DNA of 64,000 nucleotides. Source: Streptomyces lincolnensis. Lineage in GTDB: Bacteria; Actinomycetota; Actinomycetes; Streptomycetales; Streptomycetaceae. Made by a program: the position numbers and the translations under genes. Under the pieces are notes generated by a model. It saw nothing but the letters and a program-made list of their open reading frames with translations, was not told where the DNA came from and did no database searches. The DNA lies in contig NZ_CP016438.1 in assembly GCF_001685355.1 (NCBI RefSeq), positions 4,278,001-4,342,000 of the forward strand. Direction: 5' to 3'. Each line of letters begins with the position of its first letter. Position 1 is the first letter of the stretch. Positions 1-8,575 of this stretch are shown here, in pieces.

Positions 1-3000
1 TCTGGCTGGCCCCCCTCGACGGACCGGGCCGCGCCTGGCGGCTCACCGTCGACCGCACCAAGGTCGGCCACCCCCGCTTCTCGCCCGACGGCCGCCACCT
101 GGCCTACACGAGCTGGCGCAGTCTGGTCCCCGAGATCCATCTGGCGCCGGTGGACGGCGGCCCGGGCCGCCAGCTCACCCACTGGGGATCCCCCGACTCC
201 CAGGTGACCGGCTGGACCCCGAACGGCGACATCCTCGCCGTCGCCTCCCACGGCGAGCCCTTCTCGTACTTCACCTGGGCCTACAAGGTGACCCCCGACG
301 GCGACCCGGGCCGCAAGCTCCCCTGGGGCCCGGTCTCCGACATCCAGGTCGCCGACCTCGACGGCGAGCGGAAGACCCTGCTGCTGACCGGCACGCCACC
401 GCACGAACCGGCCGCCTGGAAGCGCTACCGGGGCGGGGCGACGGGCCGCCTGTGGCTGCACGGCGAGCGACTGCTGGAAGGCCTCGACGGCCACCTCCAC
501 TCCCCTCTCTTCGTCGGCGGCCGGATCGCCTTCCTCTCCGACCACGAGGGCGTCGGCAACCTCTACTCCTGCGCCCACGACGGCTCCGACCTGCGCCGCC
601 ACACCGACCACGACGCCTTCTACGCCCGGCACGCGGCCAGTGACGGCACCCGGGTGGTGTACCAGTGCGGGGGCGATCTGTGGATCGTCGACGACCTCGA
701 CGGCGAACCGCGCAGGCTCGACGTACGGCTGAGCGGACCGCGTACCGGACGCCGTAGCTACCAGGTGCCCGCCTCCCAGCACATCGACGGCCTCTCGGTC
801 GACGAGACGGGCCGCGCGAGCGCCGTCGTCGTCCGCGGCAGCCTGTACTGGCTGACCCACCGCGACGGCCCCGCCCGCACCATCACCGACACCCCGGGCG
901 TACGGGTCCGGCTCCCGGAGATGCTCGGCCAGGCCGGCCAGGTCGCCTACGTCACGGACGCGGAGGGCGAGGACGCGATCGAGATCGCCTACCTGCCCCG
1001 GGCGACGGGCGACCGTCCACCCCGGCGGCTGGCCTCGGGCGGGCTGGGCCGGGTCCTGGAACTGGTCTCCGACCCACGGGGCGAGCGGCTGGCCATCGCC
1101 TCGCACGACGGACGGCTCCTGCTGATCACGGTGTCCGGCGACGCGGCCGACGCCGTGGGGGCGGAGGACGCGGTGGACCCGGAGGAGGTGGCGGCCTCGA
1201 CGGAGGTGGCGGACTCGGCATCCTTGGAGGACTCGGGCAGCCAGGTCACCGAGCTCGTCCGCTCGGTCAACGGCCCCGTCCGCGACCTCGCCTTCTCCCC
1301 CGACGGGGCGTGGCTGACCTGGTCGCACCCGGGGATCGGCCGCTCCCTGCGCCAGATCAAGATGGCCCGCATCTCCCGGACGGGACAGGGGGGCGGGGAC
1401 GGGGAGCGCCTGATCGTCGACGTGACCGACGGCCGCTTCGAGGACGAGAACCCGGTGTTCACGAGGGACGGCCGCTATCTCGCCTTCCTCTCCTGGCGCG
1501 GCTTCGACCCGGTCTACGACGTCCACACCGGCGACCTGTCCTTCCCGCTCGGCTGCCGTCCCTACCTGGTGCCGTTGAACTCGGCCACCCCCTCCCCCTT
1601 CGCGCTGAACCCGGAGGGCAGGCCCGCCGCCGGGGGCCTGGACCCGGTGGAGGAGGACGAGGGCGCCGACGGCACGGTGACGGTCGAGGTGGAGGGTCTG
1701 GAGAGCCGGGTGACGCCGTTCCCGGTCGCCGCCTCCAAGTACTCGGCGCTGTACCCGGTCGCGGGCGGCGGGCTGGTCTGGCTGCGCTGGCCGATCTCGG
1801 GCGCGCTCGGCGAGACCTTCGCCAACCCCGACGACACGACCGGCCGGCCGACCCTGGAGTACTTCACCATCGGCAAGGCGAAGAAGTCCGAACTGGTCGA
1901 GCACCTGGACTGGTTCGCGGTCAGCGGCGACGGCACCCGGCTGGTCGTCGTGGACGAGGGCGACCTGCGCGCGGTCCCCTCCGGCGAGTCCGGGGACGGC
2001 GACACCACGGTCTGGATCGACCTGCGCCGCATCCTGCACACGGTCGACCCGGCCGCCGAGTGGCGCCAGTCGTACGAGGAGGCGGGCCGGCTGATCCGGG
2101 CGTACTACTGGGATCCGGGGATGTGCGGCATCGACTGGGACGCGGTGCTCGACCAGTACCGTCCGCTGGTCGATCGGGTCGCCTCCCCCGACGAGTTCGC
2201 CGACCTGCTCCGCGAACTCCTCGGCGAACTCGGCACCTCCCACGCCTACGTCTCCGCCGCCCGCCGCAACGAGGGCCCGCCGCACTACCAGCGCCGCCAG
2301 GGCCTGCTGGGCGCCAACTTCGTCCGCCGGGAGGCCGGTTGGACGGTCCGGCGGATCCTGCCCGGCGACTCCTCCGACTCCAAGGCCCGCTCACCGCTGG
2401 CCGGCACGGGCATCCGCGAGGGCGCGGTCCTCACCCACGTGGACGGCCGCCCGGTGGATCCGGTCACCGGCCCCTATCCGCTGCTGGCCGGAGCGGGCGG
2501 TACGACGGTGGAACTGACCTTCGCCCCGGCCGAGGGCGAGGGACGCTCCCGCCGGGTCGCGGTGGTCCCGCTGCTCGACGAGCGCCCGCTGCGGTACCAG
2601 GACTGGGTGGCCAAACGCCGCGAGGTCGTCCGGGAGCTGAGCGGCGGGCGCTGCGGCTACCTCCACATCCCGGACATGGGCGGCTCGGGCTGGGCCCAGT
2701 TCAACCGGGACCTGCGGATGGAGATGTCCCGCCCGGGACTCATCGTCGACGTGCGCGGCAACGCGGGCGGCCACATCAGCGAACTGGTGGTGGAGAAGCT
2801 CACCCGCACGATCCTCGGCTGGGACCTGACCCGCGACGCCCAGCCGGTGTCGTACGCCTCGACCGCCCCACGGGGTCCGGTGGTCGCCCTCGCCGACGAG
2901 GCCACCTCCTCCGACGGCGACATGATCACCGCCGCCTTCAAGCTGCTGGGGCTCGGCCCCGTCGTCGGCCAGCGCACCTGGGGCGGCGTCGTCGGCATGA

Positions 3001-3275
3001 CCGGCCGCCACCAGCTCGGCGACGGCACGGTGATCACCGTCCCCATGAACGCCGCCTGGTTCGACGCCTACGGCTGGTCCGTGGAGAACCACGGCGTCAC
3101 CCCGGACGTGGAGGTCCTCCGCACCCCCCTGGACTGGGCCGAGGGCAAACACGTCCAACTGGACGACGCCGTACAACTGGCCTTGCGCCTTTTGGAGACC
3201 AACCCCCCGGCCACACCCCCGGGTTACGAGAACGTCCCGAACAGATCGAGGCCAAAACTCCCGCCGCGTTCTTGA
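1..3275 (+). CDS. Tricorn-type protease, 5' end outside the window
   Basis: Cytoplasmic self-compartmentalising serine protease that trims oligopeptides. The frame is open from base 3, so the true start lies upstream; the GTG at 150 is only the first start-like codon inside the window. The first two thirds carry repeated beta-propeller blades (FSPDG, FTRDG and similar motifs). A tricorn C1-like helical segment follows near base 2050, then a PDZ-like segment near 2310-2560, then the C-terminal protease core. Visible active-site elements are GTSHAYV (near 2230) and the nucleophile motif TSSDGD (near 2910). The window holds about 1,090 residues, close to a full tricorn. It converges with the small gene at 3427. 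Confidence 0.93.
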   Translation, partial: WLAPLDGPGRAWRLTVDRTKVGHPRFSPDGRHLAYTSWRSLVPEIHLAPVDGGPGRQLTHWGSPDSQVTGWTPNGDILAVASHGEPFSYFTWAYKVTPDGDPGRKLPWGPVSDIQVADLDGERKTLLLTGTPPHEPAAWKRYRGGATGRLWLHGERLLEGLDGHLHSPLFVGGRIAFLSDHEGVGNLYSCAHDGSDLRRHTDHDAFYARHAASDGTRVVYQCGGDLWIVDDLDGEPRRLDVRLSGPRTGRRSYQVPASQHIDGLSVDETGRASAVVVRGSLYWLTHRDGPARTITDTPGVRVRLPEMLGQAGQVAYVTDAEGEDAIEIAYLPRATGDRPPRRLASGGLGRVLELVSDPRGERLAIASHDGRLLLITVSGDAADAVGAEDAVDPEEVAASTEVADSASLEDSGSQVTELVRSVNGPVRDLAFSPDGAWLTWSHPGIGRSLRQIKMARISRTGQGGGDGERLIVDVTDGRFEDENPVFTRDGRYLAFLSWRGFDPVYDVHTGDLSFPLGCRPYLVPLNSATPSPFALNPEGRPAAGGLDPVEEDEGADGTVTVEVEGLESRVTPFPVAASKYSALYPVAGGGLVWLRWPISGALGETFANPDDTTGRPTLEYFTIGKAKKSELVEHLDWFAVSGDGTRLVVVDEGDLRAVPSGESGDGDTTVWIDLRRILHTVDPAAEWRQSYEEAGRLIRAYYWDPGMCGIDWDAVLDQYRPLVDRVASPDEFADLLRELLGELGTSHAYVSAARRNEGPPHYQRRQGLLGANFVRREAGWTVRRILPGDSSDSKARSPLAGTGIREGAVLTHVDGRPVDPVTGPYPLLAGAGGTTVELTFAPAEGEGRSRRVAVVPLLDERPLRYQDWVAKRREVVRELSGGRCGYLHIPDMGGSGWAQFNRDLRMEMSRPGLIVDVRGNAGGHISELVVEKLTRTILGWDLTRDAQPVSYASTAPRGPVVALADEATSSDGDMITAAFKLLGLGPVVGQRTWGGVVGMTGRHQLGDGTVITVPMNAAWFDAYGWSVENHGVTPDVEVLRTPLDWAEGKHVQLDDAVQLALRLLETNPPATPPGYENVPNRSRPKLPPRS

Positions 3276-3303
3276 GAAGGGGGTCGGGCGAACCCACCTA
3301 GAG

Positions 3304-3357
3304 GCGCGGGGCTGTATCGATGTGCGGCTCCGCCGCGTGGGCGCGCCCAGCCCCCAC
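3304..3357. repeat. Dispersed intergenic repeat, copy 1
   Basis: GC-rich element with outer arms GGGGCTG/CAGCCCC and an inner GCGGC-tcc-GCCGC hairpin around a TGTGCGGCTCCGCCGCGTGG core. Related copies lie at 41721 and, inverted, at 48993. Each sits just downstream of a gene, so it may act as a transcript-end hairpin or be a mobile repeat. Confidence 0.6.
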
Positions 3358-3368
3358 AAAGCCGCACC

Positions 3369-3414
3369 CAAAAAACAAGCGTGGGGCGCCCTGAAGAACA
3401 GGGCACCCCACGCT
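3369..3414 (-). terminator. Intrinsic terminator of the small minus-strand gene
   Basis: Fifteen-base arms (3379-3393 and 3399-3413, one mismatch) with a five-base loop. Read on the minus strand, the stem is followed by a run of six T, the complement of the A-run at 3370-3375. It therefore terminates leftward transcription from the gene at 3427-3660. Confidence 0.8.
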
Positions 3415-3426
3415 CAAACCGCAAGG

Positions 3427-3660
3427 TCAGGCGTCGTAGTCCTGACGGAAGCGGTCCTCCTCGTCACGCTGAAGCCGCTCCGTCTCCTCGTCACGCTCCC
3501 GCATCCGCTCGGAGCCCTCCTGGCCACGCTGCTGCCCGCGCTCGGAGCCCTCCTGGCCACGCTGCCCGCGCTCGCCGCGCTCCTTGGCCTGCTGGGCCTT
3601 CTGCTTGGCCTGCTCCTGCCACTGCTCCGACTTGTCCTGGAACTGGTCCTTCATACCCAT
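3427..3660 (-). CDS. Small, highly charged Gln/Glu/Arg-rich protein
   Basis: A 77-residue protein with no hydrophobic segment. It consists almost entirely of Q, E, K, R, G and D, with a repeated GERGQRGQEGSER-like unit in the middle. The composition predicts an extended helical or disordered soluble protein. Reading-frame quality, a dedicated downstream terminator and an ATG with a GGGAGTG-like ribosome site upstream support a real gene. No enzymatic motif is visible and the function is unknown; a CsbD-like or stress-related role would be a guess. Confidence 0.7.
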   Translation of the reverse strand: MGMKDQFQDKSEQWQEQAKQKAQQAKERGERGQRGQEGSERGQQRGQEGSERMRERDEETERLQRDEEDRFRQDYDA

Positions 3661-3749
3661 GTGGGTTCACTCCCGTGGGGTGAGGGGTTGGGGGCCCCGT
3701 GGCGGGGCCTCGACCAGATTCACACGGGCCGTCACAGTCCGCATGTCGA

Positions 3750-4646
3750 TCAGTCACGCTGGGTGATGCGACCCTCCGCCCGGGCCGCCTCATCGGCCTC
3801 CCCACCTGCACCGACGAGCCCGACCCGCATGCCCTCCAACCGCTCCCCGAACCGCCGCATCTCCCGCTGCCCGACGGTCCCGACGAGCCCGGGCAGGTAC
3901 CCGCGCATGCCCTGCATCCCGCGCAGCCACCACTGCCCGTACACATGACCGGCCCGCCGCTCGATGCCGGCCACGAGCCGGTCCACGGCGGGCCCGAGCG
4001 GATACGTCTTGTCGGCCGGCCAGGGCAGCCGCTGCCGCAGCTCCCGCATGACGTCGTCCTGGTCGGCCCCGCGCACCATGTCCGTGTCGGTCCAGGACAG
4101 GTACCCGACGCCGACCCGCACGCCCTTGTACCCGACCTCGGCCCGCAGGCTGTGCGCGTACGCCTCCACGCCGGACTTGGACGCGCAGTACGCGGTCATC
4201 ATCGGCGCAGGGGTGATGGCGGCCAGGGAGGCGATCTGGAGCAGATATCCCCGGCTCTCCATCAGCACCGGCAGGAAGGCCCGGGCGGTCACCGCCGAGC
4301 CGATGAGGTTGACCTCGATGACCCGCCGCCAGGCCACCGGGTCGGAGTCCACGAAGGGCCCGCCGGTCGCGACCCCGGCGTTGGCGACCACGATGTCGAC
4401 CTTCCCGAACCGCTCCTTGACCTCGCGCGCGACGCGGGTCATCGCCTCGTGGTCGGTGACGTCGGCGTACCAGTGGTCGGCGTCGCCGTGCAGCCGTTCG
4501 GCGACCTGCTTGAGCGCGTCCGGTTCGAGACCGACCAGCGCCACCTTCGCGCCGCGCGCGGACAGCTTGCGCGCGAGCAGTTCCCCGACCCCCCGCGCGG
4601 CGCCCGTGACGACGGCGACCTGTCCTTCGAGGCTGACCCTGCTCAT
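3750..4646 (-). CDS. Short-chain dehydrogenase/reductase (SDR)
   Basis: 298-residue NAD(P)-dependent oxidoreductase. The N-terminus carries the Rossmann motif TGAARGVG, followed by the NAG motif (VANAGVA) and the catalytic YCASK with an upstream serine. The ATG at 4646 overlaps the stop of the upstream hydrolase in an ATGA junction, which fixes the start and implies translational coupling. It is the last gene of a three-gene operon with the monooxygenase and hydrolase. It could oxidise the alcohol released when the hydrolase cleaves the monooxygenase's ester product, or form the ketone substrate. The substrate cannot be read from the sequence. Confidence 0.9.
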   Translation of the reverse strand: MSRVSLEGQVAVVTGAARGVGELLARKLSARGAKVALVGLEPDALKQVAERLHGDADHWYADVTDHEAMTRVAREVKERFGKVDIVVANAGVATGGPFVDSDPVAWRRVIEVNLIGSAVTARAFLPVLMESRGYLLQIASLAAITPAPMMTAYCASKSGVEAYAHSLRAEVGYKGVRVGVGYLSWTDTDMVRGADQDDVMRELRQRLPWPADKTYPLGPAVDRLVAGIERRAGHVYGQWWLRGMQGMRGYLPGLVGTVGQREMRRFGERLEGMRVGLVGAGGEADEAARAEGRITQRD

Positions 4647-5560
4647 GCGTCCTCCTTGATCGTCAGGTAGGTCACGGCGAGTTCGCGGATCCGCGCGCTC
4701 ACCGGCTCGGGCGCCTCGACCGGGGTCATGTGGCCGACTCCCGGCAGTTCGGTGACGCCGAGGCAGTCGGGCAGCGCGGCGGCCAGTGAGCGCGCCTGCG
4801 CCGGCGGGGTCAACCGGTCCGCCGTACCGACGACGACGACCGTCGGCACCCTCAACTCCCGTACCGCGTGGTCGAGATCGAGCAGATCGAGCACATGGGC
4901 CCAGGCGTACCGCACCCGGCGCGGACACGCGTGCACGATCCGGGCGCACGCCTCGACCATGGCGGGGGCCGAACCCGCGCCCATCGTCGCGTACTTCAGG
5001 ATCCGCCGGGCGAGCGGTGTGACCGGCCCGAGCGGGGCGCGCGAGCCGAGGACGTGGTGGGTCAGCCAGGTGCGCACCCGCCCCGGCCGCATCGGCAGGA
5101 CCGTCGCCTCGGCGACCAGCCGCGACGAACCCGTGCTGCACAGCAGGACGGCGGCCGCGTGCTCGCGCAGGCCGGGGCGGCCGGCCGCGGCCATCACCGT
5201 CATCCCGCCCATGGAGTGCCCGGCGATCACGGCCCGCTCCCGGGGCGCGAGGGTCGCTTCGAGTACGGCTTCCAGGTCGTCGGCGAGGGCTTCGGGACTG
5301 CATGCCGGGCTCGCCGGGCTGCGTCCGTGGCCGCGTTGGTCGTAGGCGATGACGCGGTGGTCGGCGGCCAGGGCGCGGATCTGGGCGGCCCAGAAGGCGG
5401 TGGAGCAGGTCCAGCCGTGGGCGAGGACGACGGCGGGGGCGCCGTCGGGGCCGTGGACCTCGACGTGCAGGCGGGCGCCGTCGGCGGAGACGGCCGTCAG
5501 CTCGCGGGCCGGGACGGGCGGGGTGTAGGGGCCGGTGGTGACGTGCCCGAGGCGGCTCAC
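4643..5560 (-). CDS. Alpha/beta hydrolase, esterase-like
   Basis: 305-residue alpha/beta-hydrolase-fold enzyme. Visible are the oxyanion loop (LAHGWTC), the nucleophile elbow GHSMGG, an acid after a late strand (VGTADRLTPP) and the catalytic histidine (GVGHM). It begins with GTG at 5560, overlapping the monooxygenase stop by four bases (GTGA), and ends overlapping the SDR start. In this operon the natural role is hydrolysis of the ester or lactone made by the Baeyer-Villiger-type enzyme; that is inference from context. No signal peptide is visible, so it is probably cytoplasmic. Confidence 0.9.
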   Translation of the reverse strand: MSRLGHVTTGPYTPPVPARELTAVSADGARLHVEVHGPDGAPAVVLAHGWTCSTAFWAAQIRALAADHRVIAYDQRGHGRSPASPACSPEALADDLEAVLEATLAPRERAVIAGHSMGGMTVMAAAGRPGLREHAAAVLLCSTGSSRLVAEATVLPMRPGRVRTWLTHHVLGSRAPLGPVTPLARRILKYATMGAGSAPAMVEACARIVHACPRRVRYAWAHVLDLLDLDHAVRELRVPTVVVVGTADRLTPPAQARSLAAALPDCLGVTELPGVGHMTPVEAPEPVSARIRELAVTYLTIKEDA

Positions 5561-7044
5561 GCGTCGACCTTCTTCCGGGCCCGGAGCACCTCGTACTCCG
5601 CGAGGTCCACGCGTCGGGTGGCCCGCCGGAACTCGCTCGTCGTACCGGGCCAGATGGTGCTGTTGCGGCCGTTGTCATCGAGATACCAGCTGGTGCAGCC
5701 GCCGGTGCTCCACACCGTGCGCTTCATGCGTTCCTGCACCCGGTGGTTCCAGTCCCGCACGGCGGCCGGGCGGGCGTCGAGGGCGGCGCGGCCGCCGAGG
5801 ACGTCGAGCTGCCGTACGAAGTCGGCCAGGTAGTTCAGCTGCGACTCGATCATCAGGATCATCGACGAGTTGCCGAGCCCGGTGTTGGGCCCGATGATCG
5901 TCATCCAGTTGGGGAAGCCGGCCGCCGAGGCCCCGCGCAGGGCCTCCATCCCGCCCTTCCAGGCCTCGGCCAGCGTCCTGCCGTCGGCGCCCACGACCCG
6001 GTCGGCGATCGGCATGTCGGTGACGTGGAAGCCGGTGCCGAAGACGATCGTGTCGGCCTCGGTCTCGCTGCCGTCGGCGCCGACGAGGGTCGAGCCGCGC
6101 ACCTCGGCCAGCCCGCTCGCGACGACGTCGACGTTGGGCTTGGCGAGGGCCGGGTAGTACTCGCTGCTGAGCAGGATCCGCTTGCAGCCGATGCGGTAGT
6201 CGGGGGTGAGCTTGGCGCGCAGGGCCGGGTCCTTGATCGCGCGGGCCATGTTCCGCTTCGCCAGCTGCTCGACGAGGTTCAGCTCGTCGGGGTGCTTGGT
6301 GAACGCCTGGACCTGCAACTCCCTGATCCCCCACAGCAGTCCGCGCCGGAGCCGGGTGGTGAAGGGCAGCGCCCGGTGCAGGGCCCGCTCGGCGCCGCTG
6401 ATGGCACGGTCGACGCGGGGCAGCACCCACGGCGGGGTGCGCTGGAAGAGGGTGAGACGGCCGACCTGCGGCTGGATGGCGGGCACGATCTGGATGGCGG
6501 AGGCCCCGGTGCCCACCATCGCGACGCGCTTGCCGCGCAGGTCGTGGTCGTGGTTCCAGCGGGCGGAGTGGAAGACCTCGCCGGGGAAGGAGTCGAGCCC
6601 CGGGACGTCCGGGATCCTCGGGTCGGAGAGCGGCCCGGTGGCGGAGACGACGAGGTCGGCGGTGAGCCGCCCGCCGCTGGTCTCGATCTCCCAGCGCAGC
6701 TGCTCGGCGTCCCAGGTCATCAGCTTGACCTCGGAGTCGAAGCGGATGTGGCGCCGCAGGTGGAAGACGTCGGCGACGTGCTCCAGGTACGCGCGGATGT
6801 GCCGCTGTCCGGAGAAGGCGCGCGGCCAGTCGGGGTTGGGCGCGAAGGAGAACGAGTACAGGTGGGAGGGCACGTCGCAGGCGCACCCGGGATAGCTGTT
6901 GTCGCGCCAGGTGCCGCCCACGCTGCCGGCCCGCTCCAGCACCACGAAGTCGGTGACGCCCTCGCGGCGCAGCCGCACGGCGGCCCCCAGCCCGCCGAAG
7001 CCGGACCCGATCACCGCCACCCGCACATGTTCGTGTTCGGTCAT
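5557..7044 (-). CDS. Flavin monooxygenase, Baeyer-Villiger type
   Basis: 495 residues from ATG 7044, chosen for its GGAGGAG ribosome site; an upstream in-frame start at 7062 lacks one. Visible are the FAD Rossmann motif GSGFGG near the N-terminus, a central NADPH motif (GTGASA), and FPGEVFHSARWNHD, which matches the BVMO fingerprint F-x-G-x-x-x-H-x-x-x-W. Family members insert oxygen into ketones using NADPH and O2 to give esters or lactones. It heads the monooxygenase-hydrolase-SDR operon and is divergent from a MerR gene, with a perfect palindrome between them. The substrate is unknown. Confidence 0.9.
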   Translation of the reverse strand: MTEHEHVRVAVIGSGFGGLGAAVRLRREGVTDFVVLERAGSVGGTWRDNSYPGCACDVPSHLYSFSFAPNPDWPRAFSGQRHIRAYLEHVADVFHLRRHIRFDSEVKLMTWDAEQLRWEIETSGGRLTADLVVSATGPLSDPRIPDVPGLDSFPGEVFHSARWNHDHDLRGKRVAMVGTGASAIQIVPAIQPQVGRLTLFQRTPPWVLPRVDRAISGAERALHRALPFTTRLRRGLLWGIRELQVQAFTKHPDELNLVEQLAKRNMARAIKDPALRAKLTPDYRIGCKRILLSSEYYPALAKPNVDVVASGLAEVRGSTLVGADGSETEADTIVFGTGFHVTDMPIADRVVGADGRTLAEAWKGGMEALRGASAAGFPNWMTIIGPNTGLGNSSMILMIESQLNYLADFVRQLDVLGGRAALDARPAAVRDWNHRVQERMKRTVWSTGGCTSWYLDDNGRNSTIWPGTTSEFRRATRRVDLAEYEVLRARKKVDA

Positions 7045-7079
7045 CCCGACGCTCCTCCGCACAGTCCGTCCGCGACTCC

Positions 7080-7095
7080 GCCAGTGAACACTGGC
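7080..7095. promoter_or_regulatory. Perfect 16-bp palindrome, candidate operator
   Basis: GCCAGTGAACACTGGC: seven-base arms around AA, in the 137-bp gap between the divergent monooxygenase operon and the MerR gene. It is ideally placed to control one or both promoters. The symmetric short form is not the classical MerR spacer-type operator, so the binding protein is uncertain. Confidence 0.5.
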
Positions 7096-7181
7096 ACAAT
7101 GGGGAGGGTAGAGCAGGTCCGTACTGATGGGTAGGGGTGCGGGCCACGAAAGTTACCGGCGGTACAACGTAGGGTGCGGGC

Positions 7182-7826
7182 GTGGCTGACAAGCGTGAAT
7201 ACCGCATGGAGGAGCTGGCCCGGCTGGCCGGAATCACAGTGCGCACCCTGCGCTTCTACCGCGAGCGCAAACTGATCCCGCCACCCCGCCGCGAGGGCCG
7301 TATCGCCTGGTACGACGACCATCACCTGGCCCGGCTACGCACGATCGGGGCGCTCCTGGAACGCGGCCACACCCTCACCGGCATCGCGGAACTGGCCGAG
7401 GCCCTCGACCACGGCCGTGACGTCGCCGACGTCCTGGGCGTCACCCCGCCCACCGAGGAGGAACCGGTCCGCCTCACCCCCGAGGAACTCGCCGCCCGCT
7501 TCGAGGGCCAGGTCACCCCGGAGAACCTCGCCGCCGCCCTCGACCTCGGCTACCTCGGCACCGACGGCGACGAGATCGTCCACGTCAGCCGCCGCCTCCT
7601 CGACGTCTCCTCCGCCCTGGTCCGCGAGGGCATCCCCCTCGCCGAGGTCCTGGCGGCCGGCGCCCGCGTCCGCGACCACGTGGACGCCCTGGCGGAGATG
7701 TTCGCCGACCTCGTCCTGCGCCACGGCACGGAATCCGACCTCCAGCGCCTGCGCCCCCTGGCCCGCAGCGTGGTGGAGGCGGAACTGTCACTGGCGCTGG
7801 ACCGGCGGTTGCGCCAGCAGGACTAG
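7182..7826 (+). CDS. MerR-family transcriptional regulator
   Basis: 214 residues from a GTG start. The N-terminus has the MerR winged helix (EELARLAGITVRTLRFYRE, then a GRIAWYDDHHLARL wing and a helix beginning LRTIGALL). The C-terminal half is a helical effector region with no cysteine cluster typical of metal sensors, which suggests an organic-ligand sensor. It is divergent from the Baeyer-Villiger-type operon and separated from it by the palindrome at 7080, so it is the likely local regulator. Activation by promoter distortion is the family norm; here it is inferred. Confidence 0.9.
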   Translation: MADKREYRMEELARLAGITVRTLRFYRERKLIPPPRREGRIAWYDDHHLARLRTIGALLERGHTLTGIAELAEALDHGRDVADVLGVTPPTEEEPVRLTPEELAARFEGQVTPENLAAALDLGYLGTDGDEIVHVSRRLLDVSSALVREGIPLAEVLAAGARVRDHVDALAEMFADLVLRHGTESDLQRLRPLARSVVEAELSLALDRRLRQQD

Positions 7827-7848
7827 GAGGGCCGCTGACGGCCCGGCC

Positions 7849-8400
7849 TCACTTCAGGTGCCGGTCGAAGAACCGGTTGCCGTCCTCCAGCTCGAACCAC
7901 GGGGTGCCGGTGTGCCCGCCCGGATTGGCGTGGAGCGTCTTCTCCTTGCTTGCGAAGGCGTCGAACAGGTCCAGGGCCCGCTGCCGGGGGTTCCCCTCGT
8001 CGTCCCACTGGAGCAGCATCAGCAGCGGGACGGTGATCCGCCGGGCCTCCGGCTCGACCGCCGCGAGGCGGATACCGAGGGCCATCCACCCGGAGTAGCC
8101 GACCGGGCCGCCGACCTCGGGCAGCTTCAGAAGGGCGCCCAGGGCGGTCCGCCAGTCCGGGACCGCCTTCTCGACCAGCGGGCCGATGAACGACTCGAAG
8201 ATCTCGTCGACCGGCTCGCCGGCCCGCATCACCCGGCGGAGCTCGGCGCGGTCCCGCTCCTCGGCGGCGGAACGGAGCCGGTCACCGCACCCGACGGCGT
8301 CGACGGCGGCCACCGCGCACCGCGTAACCGCACGCCGCGGTGGCGCGGGCCCGGGCCACGGCCGCGAAGCCGCGCCTTTCGGGAATGCGCTGGAACGGCG
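7849..8400 (-). pseudogene. Frameshifted dienelactone-hydrolase-like gene
   Basis: The readable part (7849-8313, 154 codons) is the C-terminal two thirds of an alpha/beta hydrolase. It retains an acid-like QWDDE and a histidine (GGHTGTPWF), but the nucleophile region reads VGYSGWMALG and a standard G-x-S-x-G is not clear. Upstream, a tandem CACCGCG CACCGCG duplication at 8311-8324 shifts the frame: GYAV continues in another frame into VAAVDAVG. The N-terminal oxyanion-loop strand is not recognisable farther upstream. The gene is probably dead; expression of the C-terminal fragment from GTG 8313 cannot be excluded. Confidence 0.6.
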
Positions 8401-8447
8401 CTCCCGGACGACCTATCGTCCGACCGCGACCCCGGAGGGGAACACCC

Positions 8448-8510
8448 ATGTCGATACAGCGTTCACGGGTACCACCTCCTCGTTCTCCGGCACGGCCTCC
8501 GGAAAGGTAA
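8448..8510 (+). CDS. Possible 20-codon ORF
   Basis: ATG at 8448 follows a strong GGAGGGG ribosome-binding site with eight-base spacing and opens a 20-codon frame rich in Pro and Arg, ending TAA at 8510. No homology is recognised. It may be a leader peptide, a relic of a gene start, or chance. The rest of the 8401-8575 gap shows nothing else. Confidence 0.25.
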   Translation: MSIQRSRVPPPRSPARPPER

Positions 8511-8575
8511 CAGGGGCCACCGCGGCCCCCCCCAACAGGTTTTCGCGCGGCGGGCTCCCGCCGAGGCAGGCCGGG

